A stretch of 64,000 bases of DNA. Origin: Limnothrix sp. CACIAM 69d (GTDB lineage Bacteria; Cyanobacteriota; Cyanobacteriia; CACIAM-69d). The position numbers were made by a program, and so were the translations under genes. The stretch covers positions 1-64,000 of the forward strand of contig MKGP02000095.1 of the NCBI GenBank assembly GCA_001913845.2, written 5' to 3'. The notes beneath the pieces are model-generated. The model did no database searches and was not told where the DNA came from. It saw only the letters and a program-made list of their open reading frames with translations. Below are positions 29,202 to 36,207 of the stretch, piece by piece; the stretch's first letter is position 1; the number at the start of each line of letters is the position of its first letter.

Positions 29202-30536
29202 ATGAGTTCTGCCCTTACCGAACTGGCGATCGTTGCGGCCTTGACGGTTGCGAACGGGATTTTTTCAATGTCGGAAATGGCGATCGTCTCGTCACGCAAG
29301 ACGCGCCTGCAAAACCGAGCGGAACGGGGCGATCGAGCGGCTCGCGCAGCCCTGGCCCTGGCGGAATCGCCCAACCAGTTTTTATCCACCATCCAAATCG
29401 GTATCACCCTGATCGGCATTCTGACGGGGACTTTTGGGGGCGCTTCCTTGTCGGCGGAGTTGCGGCCCATCCTGGAAGCCGTGCCGCCATTAGCCCCCAT
29501 GAGCGGGGCCCTGTCGGTGGTGATTACCGTGGCGGGCATTACCTATCTCTCGTTGGTGGTGGGCGAGCTGGTTCCCAAGCGGCTGGCCCTGGGCAATCCG
29601 GAACAGATTGCGGCCAATGTGGCGCTACCGATGCGGTGGTTGTCGCGGATTACGGCCCCGGTGGTCTATTTGTTGAGCCATTCCACGGATCTGATTGTGC
29701 GATCGCTCGGAACCACGGTTTCCAGCGAGCCGCAGGTGACGGAAGAAGAAATTAAGCTGCTGTTGCAACAGGGCACGGAAGCGGGCACGGTCGAAGAAGC
29801 CGAGCAGGAAATTGTAGAGCGGGTGTTGTCTCTGGGCGATCGGCCCGTCAGCTCCGTGATGACTTCCCGCCGAGAGGTGGTGTGGCTGGATTTGGATGCG
29901 CCTTTGCACGAGACGATCGAGCAAATCATCAACAGCCACCACCAGCGATTCCCCGTCTGTCGCGACAGTTTGGATGAGGTCGTTGGGTTCATTCAGGTGA
30001 ACGACCTGTTGGCCCAAACCCTGATGAATCAGACCCTGAATTTAACGGATTGTCTGCGTCAGCCGTTGATTGTGCCGGAAACCACGGGCACGTTGCGGAT
30101 TTTGGAAATGTTCCGCGAAACGGGGCTGCATATTGCCTTGGTGGTGGATGAGTACGGCGTGGTGCAAGGGTTGGTGACGATCAACGACATGCTCGAAGCG
30201 ATCGTGGGCGACCTGACCGATGTGGATGAGGAAGACACGCCCAAGGTGGTGCAGCGGGAGGATGGTTCCTGGCTGGTGGATGGGATGTTGGCGATCGAGC
30301 GGATGCGCGATGAATTGGATATGGCTGAACTGCCCGGTGAGCGGGAAGGGCGCTACCAAACCGTGGCGGGCTTCGTGATTGCTTCGTTGGGCCACATTCC
30401 CAAGGCCACGGATACGTTTCGCTGGAATGGCTTCCGGTTTGAGGTGGTGGATATGGACGGCAACCGGGTTGATAAAATCCTGGTTTCCAAACCCAGCACA
30501 GCTCCCAGCACTTCAGAGCCGCCCACGGCTGATTAA
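29202..30536 (+). CDS. CNNM/CorC (HlyC/CorC) family transporter
   Basis: This 444-residue membrane protein of the CNNM/CorC magnesium-transporter family has an N-terminal DUF21 membrane domain (about 1-190, including ANGIFSMSEMAIVSSRKTRLQNRAERGD and ITYLSLVVGELVPKRLAL). Two CBS domains follow (about 205-330, from VSSVMTSRREVVWLDLDAPL), then a CorC_HlyC C-terminal domain (about 345-430) with YQTVAGFVIASLGHIP. CBS domains in this family sense ATP-Mg. The older name hemolysin is misleading. The ATG at 29202 (MSSALTELAIV) is preferred over a TTG 15 codons upstream. It stands alone on the plus strand, 215 bases after a Uma2 gene. Confidence 0.92.
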   Translation: MSSALTELAIVAALTVANGIFSMSEMAIVSSRKTRLQNRAERGDRAARAALALAESPNQFLSTIQIGITLIGILTGTFGGASLSAELRPILEAVPPLAPMSGALSVVITVAGITYLSLVVGELVPKRLALGNPEQIAANVALPMRWLSRITAPVVYLLSHSTDLIVRSLGTTVSSEPQVTEEEIKLLLQQGTEAGTVEEAEQEIVERVLSLGDRPVSSVMTSRREVVWLDLDAPLHETIEQIINSHHQRFPVCRDSLDEVVGFIQVNDLLAQTLMNQTLNLTDCLRQPLIVPETTGTLRILEMFRETGLHIALVVDEYGVVQGLVTINDMLEAIVGDLTDVDEEDTPKVVQREDGSWLVDGMLAIERMRDELDMAELPGEREGRYQTVAGFVIASLGHIPKATDTFRWNGFRFEVVDMDGNRVDKILVSKPSTAPSTSEPPTAD

Positions 30537-30984
30537 GGGAAGCACGACCTCAGGATCACGCTTAAATCACTTAAATACCTTTGGGCCGAGGGCGATCGCG
30601 CTGGGCAACTGTCACAGTGTCTTGATGGGATGGTCGGTTTTGTTGGGGTCGATCCAGGTGCATTCCAGGTGTATTGGGTTGACCAGTTGGTCAGCGGGTT
30701 AATGAACGGATTGATCGCGAATCGAGCACCCCAACCGTGATCGACTTCGAGATTTTTTGATTAATTTCGATCGACCCATTTCCCGATCGACCCATTTCCC
30801 GATCGGGCAACTTTCGCAGTTAATTAATGTACTATATTCAAAATAGGCTCTGATAGATTTTGGATCGATTATTCAAAATCCAATTTAGGCAGACTGTCAA
30901 TTGCGGGCAAATTGCAAAATTTAAAACTTTTGATCGTATAACAAATTGTGCTTAATCAGGTAAGGGGTGATCACCTGACCCCCT
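30537..30984. other. AT-rich approach to the replication origin
   Basis: There is no gene in this 448-base stretch. The part from about 30815 to 30960 is strongly AT-rich and could be an alternative unwinding element on the far side of the DnaA boxes. A 16-base tandem duplication lies inside (separate entry). Confidence 0.5.
30769..30800. repeat. Two tandem copies of a 16-base unit
   Basis: GATCGACCCATTTCCC occurs at 30769-30784 and again at 30785-30800, directly followed by GATCGGGCAA, which resumes the pattern. It lies about 190 bases before the first DnaA box. Confidence 0.9.
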
Positions 30985-31125
30985 TGTGGAAAACTGCCCG
31001 ATCGGGGCAAAACCTGTGGAAAACCTGTGGAAAAGTACCCCTATTCTGTGGAAAACCTGTGGAAAAGTACCCCTCTTTCTGTGGAAAAAAAAAGTGTCTG
31101 TGGAAAACTTGACTAAGTATAAATA

Positions 31126-31160
31126 CCCTGTGGAAAAACACCCCCCCTTTTTCCACAGGG
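31126..31160. repeat. Perfect hairpin where the DnaA boxes change direction
   Basis: CCCTGTGGAAAAA (31126-31138) and TTTTTCCACAGGG (31148-31160) are perfect 13-base inverted arms around a 9-base loop CACCCCCCC. Each arm contains one DnaA box, and the boxes left of the hairpin point opposite to those right of it. Confidence 0.9.
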
Positions 31161-31221
31161 TTTTCCACAGGGTGTGATCGCTGAAAGGTTCATGAAATAA
31201 GGATTTTTTTGAGTTTTCCAC

Positions 31222-31290
31222 ATTTCCACAGGGCCCTACTACTACTATCTATTTAAAAAATAAGAAAGAGAAGAAGAGATAGATAGTCCA
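31222..31290. other. DnaA-trio-like unwinding element
   Basis: From left to right: a near-perfect DnaA box (31222-31230), a GC clamp (GGGCCC, 31231-31236), CTACTACTACTATC (31236-31249), then TATTTAAAAAATAAGAAAGAGAAG. The lower strand reads 3'-GAT repeated four times, the pattern of DnaA-trios that guide strand opening next to a DnaA box and GC-rich spacer in Bacillus subtilis. Order and polarity match that model; function is inference. Confidence 0.65.
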
Positions 31291-31481
31291 GCTCAAAAAT
31301 TTTCTTGGAAACGGCCAAAATTCTTCGGGGAGACGGTCTGTTTCTCTCGAACTCAGGATCCAGTTTTTAGCCTAGTCGATCGAGCCGGAATGGCAACCGA
31401 CCGGTGAGGCAGTGGCCGCTAGGGGCTGGAGACGACAGGGTTCGAGTTGGGCTGAGTTTGAAACCCAGCGGTTGACGGATC

Positions 31482-31501
31482 TGAAAACGGCTAAAACCTA
31501 A
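31482..31501. repeat. 20-base direct repeat, copy 1
   Basis: TGAAAACGGCTAAAACCTAA, identical to copy 2 at 31583-31602, exactly 101 bases apart start to start. A weaker relative (GGAAACGGCCAAAA) lies near 31307. Copies between an origin and dnaN could be protein-binding sites. Confidence 0.9.
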
Positions 31502-31582
31502 ACAGAATCTGGGTTTAAGCGTTCAGAATTCGCTTCACTTGGGGCTGAGCCGATCGGTAAGTTTGAGGGCGATCGAACCCTT

Positions 31583-31602
31583 TGAAAACGGCTAAAACCT
31601 AA
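31583..31602. repeat. 20-base direct repeat, copy 2
   Basis: Exact second copy of the sequence at 31482-31501, 192 bases before the dnaN start codon. Confidence 0.9.
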
Positions 31603-31753
31603 GCCAGGCTTTGATTGTTGCGATCGCACTTCGATTTTCCGCAGGGCGATCGGGCCGCAAAGTCACGGGTTGCTCCCGATGGCCAAAACGGCGATTTTGG
31701 GTTAAACTCAGGGCTGCTCATCGGGGCCAAATTTCCCCCGGCGGCGGTTGCCG

Positions 31754-31762
31754 TTTTCCACA
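31754..31762. promoter_or_regulatory. Isolated DnaA box before dnaN
   Basis: A perfect TTTTCCACA lies 31 bases before the dnaN ATG, away from the main array. Bound DnaA could repress or tune dnaN transcription, or the box could belong to the origin. Confidence 0.55.
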
Positions 31763-31793
31763 GAACAGCCCCGAAACCCAAGCCCCAGAAGCC

Positions 31794-32942
31794 ATGAAGC
31801 TGCTTTGCGCCCAAAGCGACCTGAGTGCCAACCTGTCCCTAGTCAGCCGTGCGGTTCCGTCGCGGCCGACGCACCCGGTTTTGGGCAATGTGCTGCTGAC
31901 CTGCGATGCGGGCACTCAGCGCGTGAGTTTGACCGCCTTTGACCTCAGTTTGGGCATCCAGACCAGTTTCCCGGCGGAGGTGGAAGATTCCGGGGAAATC
32001 ACGTTGCCGGCCAAGCTTTTCGCGGACATTGTGGGCAAGCTGCCCACCGGCACGGTGTCGCTGGATGCCAACGAGGACTGCTCAGCGGCGATTTCCGCCC
32101 AGTCCAGCCGCTACCAGATTCAGGGCATGAGCGCCGAAGAATTCACAACCCTGCCGGTGGTGGAAACGGGCGAAGCGGTTTACCTGCCGGTGGCGGCGCT
32201 GTTGGAGGGGATGCGCGGCTCCCTGTTCGCCGCCAGCAACGACGAAACGAAGCAGATTTTGACCGGGGTTCACCTGTCGGTGGAGACCGATTCCCTGGAG
32301 TTTGCGGCCACCGATGGCCACCGGTTGGCGGTGGTGCGAGCGGCGATGGTGGAGGACGAAGAGACGGAAACGGGCACGGTGGAACCCTTTGCAGTGACGG
32401 TTCCGGGCCGGACGCTGCGGGAGCTGGAGCGAATCTTGGCGGCGCAGCAGTCGAGCGAACCGGTGGCCCTGTACTGCGATCGGGGGCAGTTAGCTTTGCA
32501 GTGGGGGGATTATTACCTCACCAGCCGCACCCTGGAAGGGCAGTATCCGGCCTACAACCAGCTCATTCCTCGCCAGTTCGATCGCCAGGTGACCGTTGAG
32601 CGGAAGCTATTGCTGGGGGCGCTCGATCGAATCTCGGTGATTGCTGACCAAAAGAGCAACCACATCGTCAAGTTCTCGATCGACGCAACGAACCAAAGCC
32701 TAGGCATTTCAGCCGATGCGCAAGATGCGGGCAGCGGTCGCGAGACGATCGAATCGGCCCAAATTTCCGGCGAGGACATCGACATCGCCTTCAACGTCAA
32801 GTACTTGATGGAATCGCTGAAAAACCTGACCACAACAGAGATTCAGCTTCAAATGAACACGCCCACCAGCCCGGTGGTGATCACGCCCTTGGGTGGCGCA
32901 AAGGCAACCCATTTGGTGATGCCGGTGCAGGTGCGGAGCTAG
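31794..32942 (+). CDS. dnaN: DNA polymerase III beta subunit (sliding clamp)
   Basis: The beta clamp is a dimeric ring that holds DNA polymerase III on DNA. The chosen ATG gives MKLLCAQSDLSANLSLVSRAVPSRPTHPVLGN, the canonical cyanobacterial start, and 382 residues, the normal length; an upstream in-frame start would add 61 non-conserved residues running through the DnaA-box region. Three clamp folds are covered: about 1-125, 130-250 (EFAATDGHRLAVVR) and 255-382 (IDIAFNVKYLMESLKNL), ending in ATHLVMPVQVRS. It sits immediately downstream of the candidate origin. Confidence 0.97.
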   Translation: MKLLCAQSDLSANLSLVSRAVPSRPTHPVLGNVLLTCDAGTQRVSLTAFDLSLGIQTSFPAEVEDSGEITLPAKLFADIVGKLPTGTVSLDANEDCSAAISAQSSRYQIQGMSAEEFTTLPVVETGEAVYLPVAALLEGMRGSLFAASNDETKQILTGVHLSVETDSLEFAATDGHRLAVVRAAMVEDEETETGTVEPFAVTVPGRTLRELERILAAQQSSEPVALYCDRGQLALQWGDYYLTSRTLEGQYPAYNQLIPRQFDRQVTVERKLLLGALDRISVIADQKSNHIVKFSIDATNQSLGISADAQDAGSGRETIESAQISGEDIDIAFNVKYLMESLKNLTTTEIQLQMNTPTSPVVITPLGGAKATHLVMPVQVRS

Positions 32943-33048
32943 GTTCCGGTTGACCGCTGGCGTTAATCGCTTGGTGTTATTGGTGTTAATGGCTAGCTCA
33001 ATTGCCCCTGCTTTGAAATTTCCTAGCGTGGGCTGAATATTGAAGATC

Positions 33049-34212
33049 ATGCCCGTTGCGGTTGCTAGCAGCCCCAGGAAGCCCAGTGAAATGCAACTGA
33101 CAAGGGATAGCTCAAATTTCCAAAATCAGCGGCTTTTGTGGCAGTTTTTGCCTCAGTTGGGTCAATGGCTGGGGATTATGGGGGCGATCGCCTGCTGCTG
33201 GGCGGCTCCCGTTTGGGCAGAATCAGCCCCGATGTCGGCCCCGATGGTGGTGTCGCCGTCCGTGACTGACCCCAGTGCTTTGGCGAGTGCTCCGGTCAGT
33301 GCCCCGATCGCGATTCCCGCCACGCCTCGCCCGCAACTGGCACAAGACCTCGTAAACAATCCGGGTGATCCGGGAACTTTTGATCGGTTCTGGGCCGACC
33401 TGGCCGGATCGCAAGTGATTTATCTGGGGGAAGTTCACGACCGATCCGCCGATGTGCCGATCAAATTGGAGGTTATCCACAGGGCTTTTCAACAGGTGGA
33501 AAACTTTTCGCGCCAGGGTCAGCCCGGCCGGCTGGTCATTGCGCTGGAAATGTTCCAACAGCCGTTTCAGTCAGTCTTGGATGATTACTTGGCGGGGCGG
33601 ATTGATGAAGCAACCCTGCGCGATCGCACGGAATTTGACCAACGCTGGGGATTCGACTGGGAAATTATTGCGCCGATTTTGCGGTGGGCGCGCGATCGGG
33701 GTGTGGCCGTGGTGGCCTTGAATTTGCCTGTGGAAGTGACCCGCCAGATTGGTCGCCAGGGCTGGGATGCGCTCCCTGCCGAGGCTTGGCAATGGTTGCC
33801 CCCGCCCCATGAATTGCAACTGGGGTCTGCGGGTTACCGGGCCTGGCTGCGAGAAATTTATGACGAAATCCATCAACAGCACGGAGTCAGCGCCCAAAGT
33901 AGCGCCCAAAGTTCTGCGATTGCCGATCGCACGGAACGCTTTAACCGGTTTTTGGCTGCTCAGGCCGCTTGGGACGAAACCATGGCGGCGGGCATTGCTC
34001 GTTTGCTGCGACGGCCGGGCGATCGGGTGGTGACCATTTTGGGTCGTGGTCACATGGTCTATGGGTGGGGTGTGCCCGATCGCCTGGCCCGGCGCAAACC
34101 CGATGTGGTGCAGCGATCGATCCTGCTAGGCCCCCTGGAAGCCCCCGAAATTTACCGCGATGGGCGATCGATCAGTCACTACTGGTGGCCCAGTGCCCGA
34201 TCAACCCCGTGA
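33049..34212 (+). CDS. ChaN family protein, secreted or lipoprotein-like
   Basis: This 387-residue protein has an N-terminal hydrophobic signal (about 40-60, GIMGAIACCWAAPVWAES) and a ChaN domain (about 105-370), the family of haem-binding lipoproteins implicated in iron uptake. Diagnostic blocks are VIYLGEVHDRSADVPIKLEVI, LVIALEMFQQPFQSVLDDYLAG, TEFDQRWGFDWEIIAPILRWARD and GRGHMVYGWGVPDRLARR. The ATG at 33049 follows a TTG three codons earlier; another Met about 14 codons downstream is also possible. It lies 106 bases after dnaN on the same strand. Haem binding is known for the family, not shown here. Confidence 0.85.
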   Translation: MPVAVASSPRKPSEMQLTRDSSNFQNQRLLWQFLPQLGQWLGIMGAIACCWAAPVWAESAPMSAPMVVSPSVTDPSALASAPVSAPIAIPATPRPQLAQDLVNNPGDPGTFDRFWADLAGSQVIYLGEVHDRSADVPIKLEVIHRAFQQVENFSRQGQPGRLVIALEMFQQPFQSVLDDYLAGRIDEATLRDRTEFDQRWGFDWEIIAPILRWARDRGVAVVALNLPVEVTRQIGRQGWDALPAEAWQWLPPPHELQLGSAGYRAWLREIYDEIHQQHGVSAQSSAQSSAIADRTERFNRFLAAQAAWDETMAAGIARLLRRPGDRVVTILGRGHMVYGWGVPDRLARRKPDVVQRSILLGPLEAPEIYRDGRSISHYWWPSARSTP

Positions 34213-34713
34213 AATTACTGATTAATCCAAGGGTTGATTAGTAATATTATGAGTTAGCGTTATGAGTAAACGAGGCTCACTCGTGACGGCAACTCATTAG
34301 GCATGGACAATTTAGTACCGAATTTTAAATTTAAGGACTAATCCAAAGCCTAATTTAAGGTCTAATTCAAGGCCTAATTCACTGATCAATTTGCGCTGGA
34401 ACGAACTGATCAGTTGGCGCTTGTTGGTGATCAATTTGCCCTTGTGGACTCGGTGTGCCAGCGCTATTGTGCGGTTTCCTCGAATCGCCGTCTCCAGCAC
34501 AATTCATTGGTATTGGCTCATTTGCATCGGCGCATCTTAACCGAGCCAATTCAGTTAAATTAACTTGCGCCAATGCCCATCCATGTGCAGAAATGTGCAA
34601 AATATGGGCAAAACTAGCTAATTTTGATCTGGCTCCTCGCGATCGGGGATTAACCGGTGAGTCAGACTTAACAGCGTTGATCAGGGTTTGTCATCGTCTT
34701 GGGGAGAAGTGAG
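34213..34713. other. Intergenic stretch with two sets of short direct repeats
   Basis: This stretch of about 500 bases has no convincing gene. It begins with an imperfect inverted repeat right after the ChaN stop (ATTACT near 34214, AGTAAT near 34237), then carries 12-base tandem repeats (separate entry). These are followed by three related segments starting TGATCARTTKGCSC at 34383, 34408 and 34428. Strong GC drop relative to its neighbours. Confidence 0.55.
34338..34380. repeat. Degenerate 12-base tandem repeats
   Basis: Consecutive units CTAATCCAAAGC, CTAATTTAAGGT, CTAATTCAAGGC and a partial CTAATTC make about 3.5 copies. The units have diverged, so the array is not very recent. Its role is unknown. 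Confidence 0.75.
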
Positions 34714-36207
34714 TTGAGTTCTGCGTCCGTTTCGGAGGCTCCGACATTTCAGGAGCGAGTTGCACATCTGACCGAACAGCTTGAGCGATTTGCTCAAAAA
34801 GATCTTGATCCAACGGTTCGTGATGAATTAGCACTCGATATTCTGTGCGATCGAGATACCTTGCAAGTCATCCTCAAGGACTTGGCAAAGCATCAGCAAC
34901 TGGAAGCTGCCACCGTTTCAGAAATCGACGCGCTCGATCGTCGCCTGGCAACCCTGGACTCAAAATTTCTGACCATTGCAGCCTTGCCCCGTTGGCGAGA
35001 TACCTTCGATCCTGGCCCTAACGCCTGGTGGTGGTTTCCCGAAGCCGAAGATTCCAAACCCAAAATTGCAACCCGTCGCCGGGAAATTTTTTGGCGGGGG
35101 GTGTCCGTGGTGTCCCTCCTGGCCACTGCCAGCGCTGCCAGCACCATCCTGCCGGTTTTCTCGATCGGGGGATTTGGTTTAGGAGAAGCCCTGGCCAGCG
35201 CTGGCCAGGTGACCGGGCTGGCCGTGTTGGGGCGTGGTGTGCTCACTCCCGAAGGAACCAAGGCCCTCAAACGGTTTTGCGCGAGGTTTTCGATTCCCGG
35301 TCAGTGGTACAGCGAAGCGATCGCCGCCTTTTCCATCACCCTTGGGGCCTTGTCCATGTGGGCTGCCCAAGATGGTTTGCCCCGGTGGTTTAACTATGCC
35401 GCCAATCAGCACTATCAACAGGGCGAGCTAGATGAAGCCCGTGTGAATTATCAAAAAACGCTGTCCCTAATGCCCAACAATGATGAGGCTTCATTGGGAT
35501 TGGGATTGGTCTATGAATCCCTGGGACAACTGAAGGAAGCTGGCGATTCCTATCGGCAAGTGGCTGACCAGGGCGACCCGATCGCTCTCAGTCGCTTGGC
35601 TCGGGTTCAGTTCTCTTTGCTGTTAAAAACTAATCGACCTGATAAGCTGCTCCGAAATCAGCAAACTGCCGAAGTTGAAGCCCTTTTGAAGTTAGCATTA
35701 CACCGCATTGATCAACGAGGTCTCTCAACGATAGAAGCCGCCAACCAGCACTATCAAATTTACCGAAACTTGGGATGGTTGCGTTGGTGGCAACGGGACT
35801 ACATTGGTGCAGAAGCGATTCTCAAACGTGCCATTAAAGAGGATGAATCCTTTCCCGAACAACAGCTCGGAACGGGTCTTTCCCATTGCCTATTGGCACA
35901 AATGTATCGCGAAGAGCAACGGAACTCAGAAGCTGAGCAAGAATACGCCATTTGTCTTCAAAAATCTCGCCCGGAGACCCTTTCAGAATATGAGTGGTTC
36001 TTCCAGGTTGGCCAAGGCCGAGTGGCCACCTGCATTGACACCAGCGCAGTGATGCGTGGCACCACTCGAGAAACTATTCAAAAACTCCCCCTTTGCATGG
36101 AGGAGGCTGCGGAGCGGAACAAGTTACAAGCACCCAGTTCAGTGCCATCTACGCCTGCTGCTGTGCCGAGTCCTGCTGTGAAAACAACGGGATCTCCCAG
36201 CCCCTAA
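34714..36207 (+). CDS. Membrane protein with TPR repeats
   Basis: This 497-residue protein has an N-terminal helical, charged region (1-110), two or three hydrophobic segments (about 128-155, 157-180 and 205-225), and a C-terminal TPR region (about 235-430). Clear TPR-like units are YAANQHYQQGELDEARVNYQKTLSLMPNN, ASLGLGLVYESLGQLKEAGDSYRQV, and HCLLAQMYREEQRNSEAEQEYAICLQ. A Pro/Ser-rich tail follows. I prefer the TTG at 34714, which has a GGGGAGAAG ribosome binding site 7 bases upstream; another TTG lies five codons earlier. Its stop codon overlaps that of the convergent kinase. Function is unknown; TPRs mediate protein contacts. Confidence 0.75.
   Translation: MSSASVSEAPTFQERVAHLTEQLERFAQKDLDPTVRDELALDILCDRDTLQVILKDLAKHQQLEAATVSEIDALDRRLATLDSKFLTIAALPRWRDTFDPGPNAWWWFPEAEDSKPKIATRRREIFWRGVSVVSLLATASAASTILPVFSIGGFGLGEALASAGQVTGLAVLGRGVLTPEGTKALKRFCARFSIPGQWYSEAIAAFSITLGALSMWAAQDGLPRWFNYAANQHYQQGELDEARVNYQKTLSLMPNNDEASLGLGLVYESLGQLKEAGDSYRQVADQGDPIALSRLARVQFSLLLKTNRPDKLLRNQQTAEVEALLKLALHRIDQRGLSTIEAANQHYQIYRNLGWLRWWQRDYIGAEAILKRAIKEDESFPEQQLGTGLSHCLLAQMYREEQRNSEAEQEYAICLQKSRPETLSEYEWFFQVGQGRVATCIDTSAVMRGTTRETIQKLPLCMEEAAERNKLQAPSSVPSTPAAVPSPAVKTTGSPSP

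Larger units (their letters stand above)
30985..31290. other. Candidate chromosomal replication origin (oriC)
   Basis: This region carries eleven perfect copies of the DnaA box TTTTCCACA and a twelfth near-match. Eight read TGTGGAAAA on the plus strand, starting at 30985, 31015, 31026, 31047, 31058, 31080, 31099 and 31129. Three read TTTTCCACA, starting at 31149, 31161 and 31214, with ATTTCCACA at 31222-31230. Next comes a GC clamp (GGGCCC), a CTACTACTACTATC tract and AT-rich purine-strand DNA. DnaA binds such arrays and melts the adjacent AT-rich DNA. dnaN begins 500 bases downstream, the usual neighbour of cyanobacterial origins. Box spacing of 11 bases recurs three times. No dnaA gene lies in the window. 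Confidence 0.85.
31291..31793. other. Region between the origin and dnaN with a 20-base direct repeat
   Basis: There is no convincing gene. An exact 20-base direct repeat (separate entries) and a further DnaA box at 31754-31762, 31 bases before the dnaN start, suggest that DnaA may also regulate dnaN. Confidence 0.6.

Noticed and set aside
30985-31230. Regular short repeats resembling a CRISPR array
   Set aside because: Repeat units are only 9 bases, occur in both orientations and have 2-22 base gaps; they are DnaA boxes. No cas genes are present.
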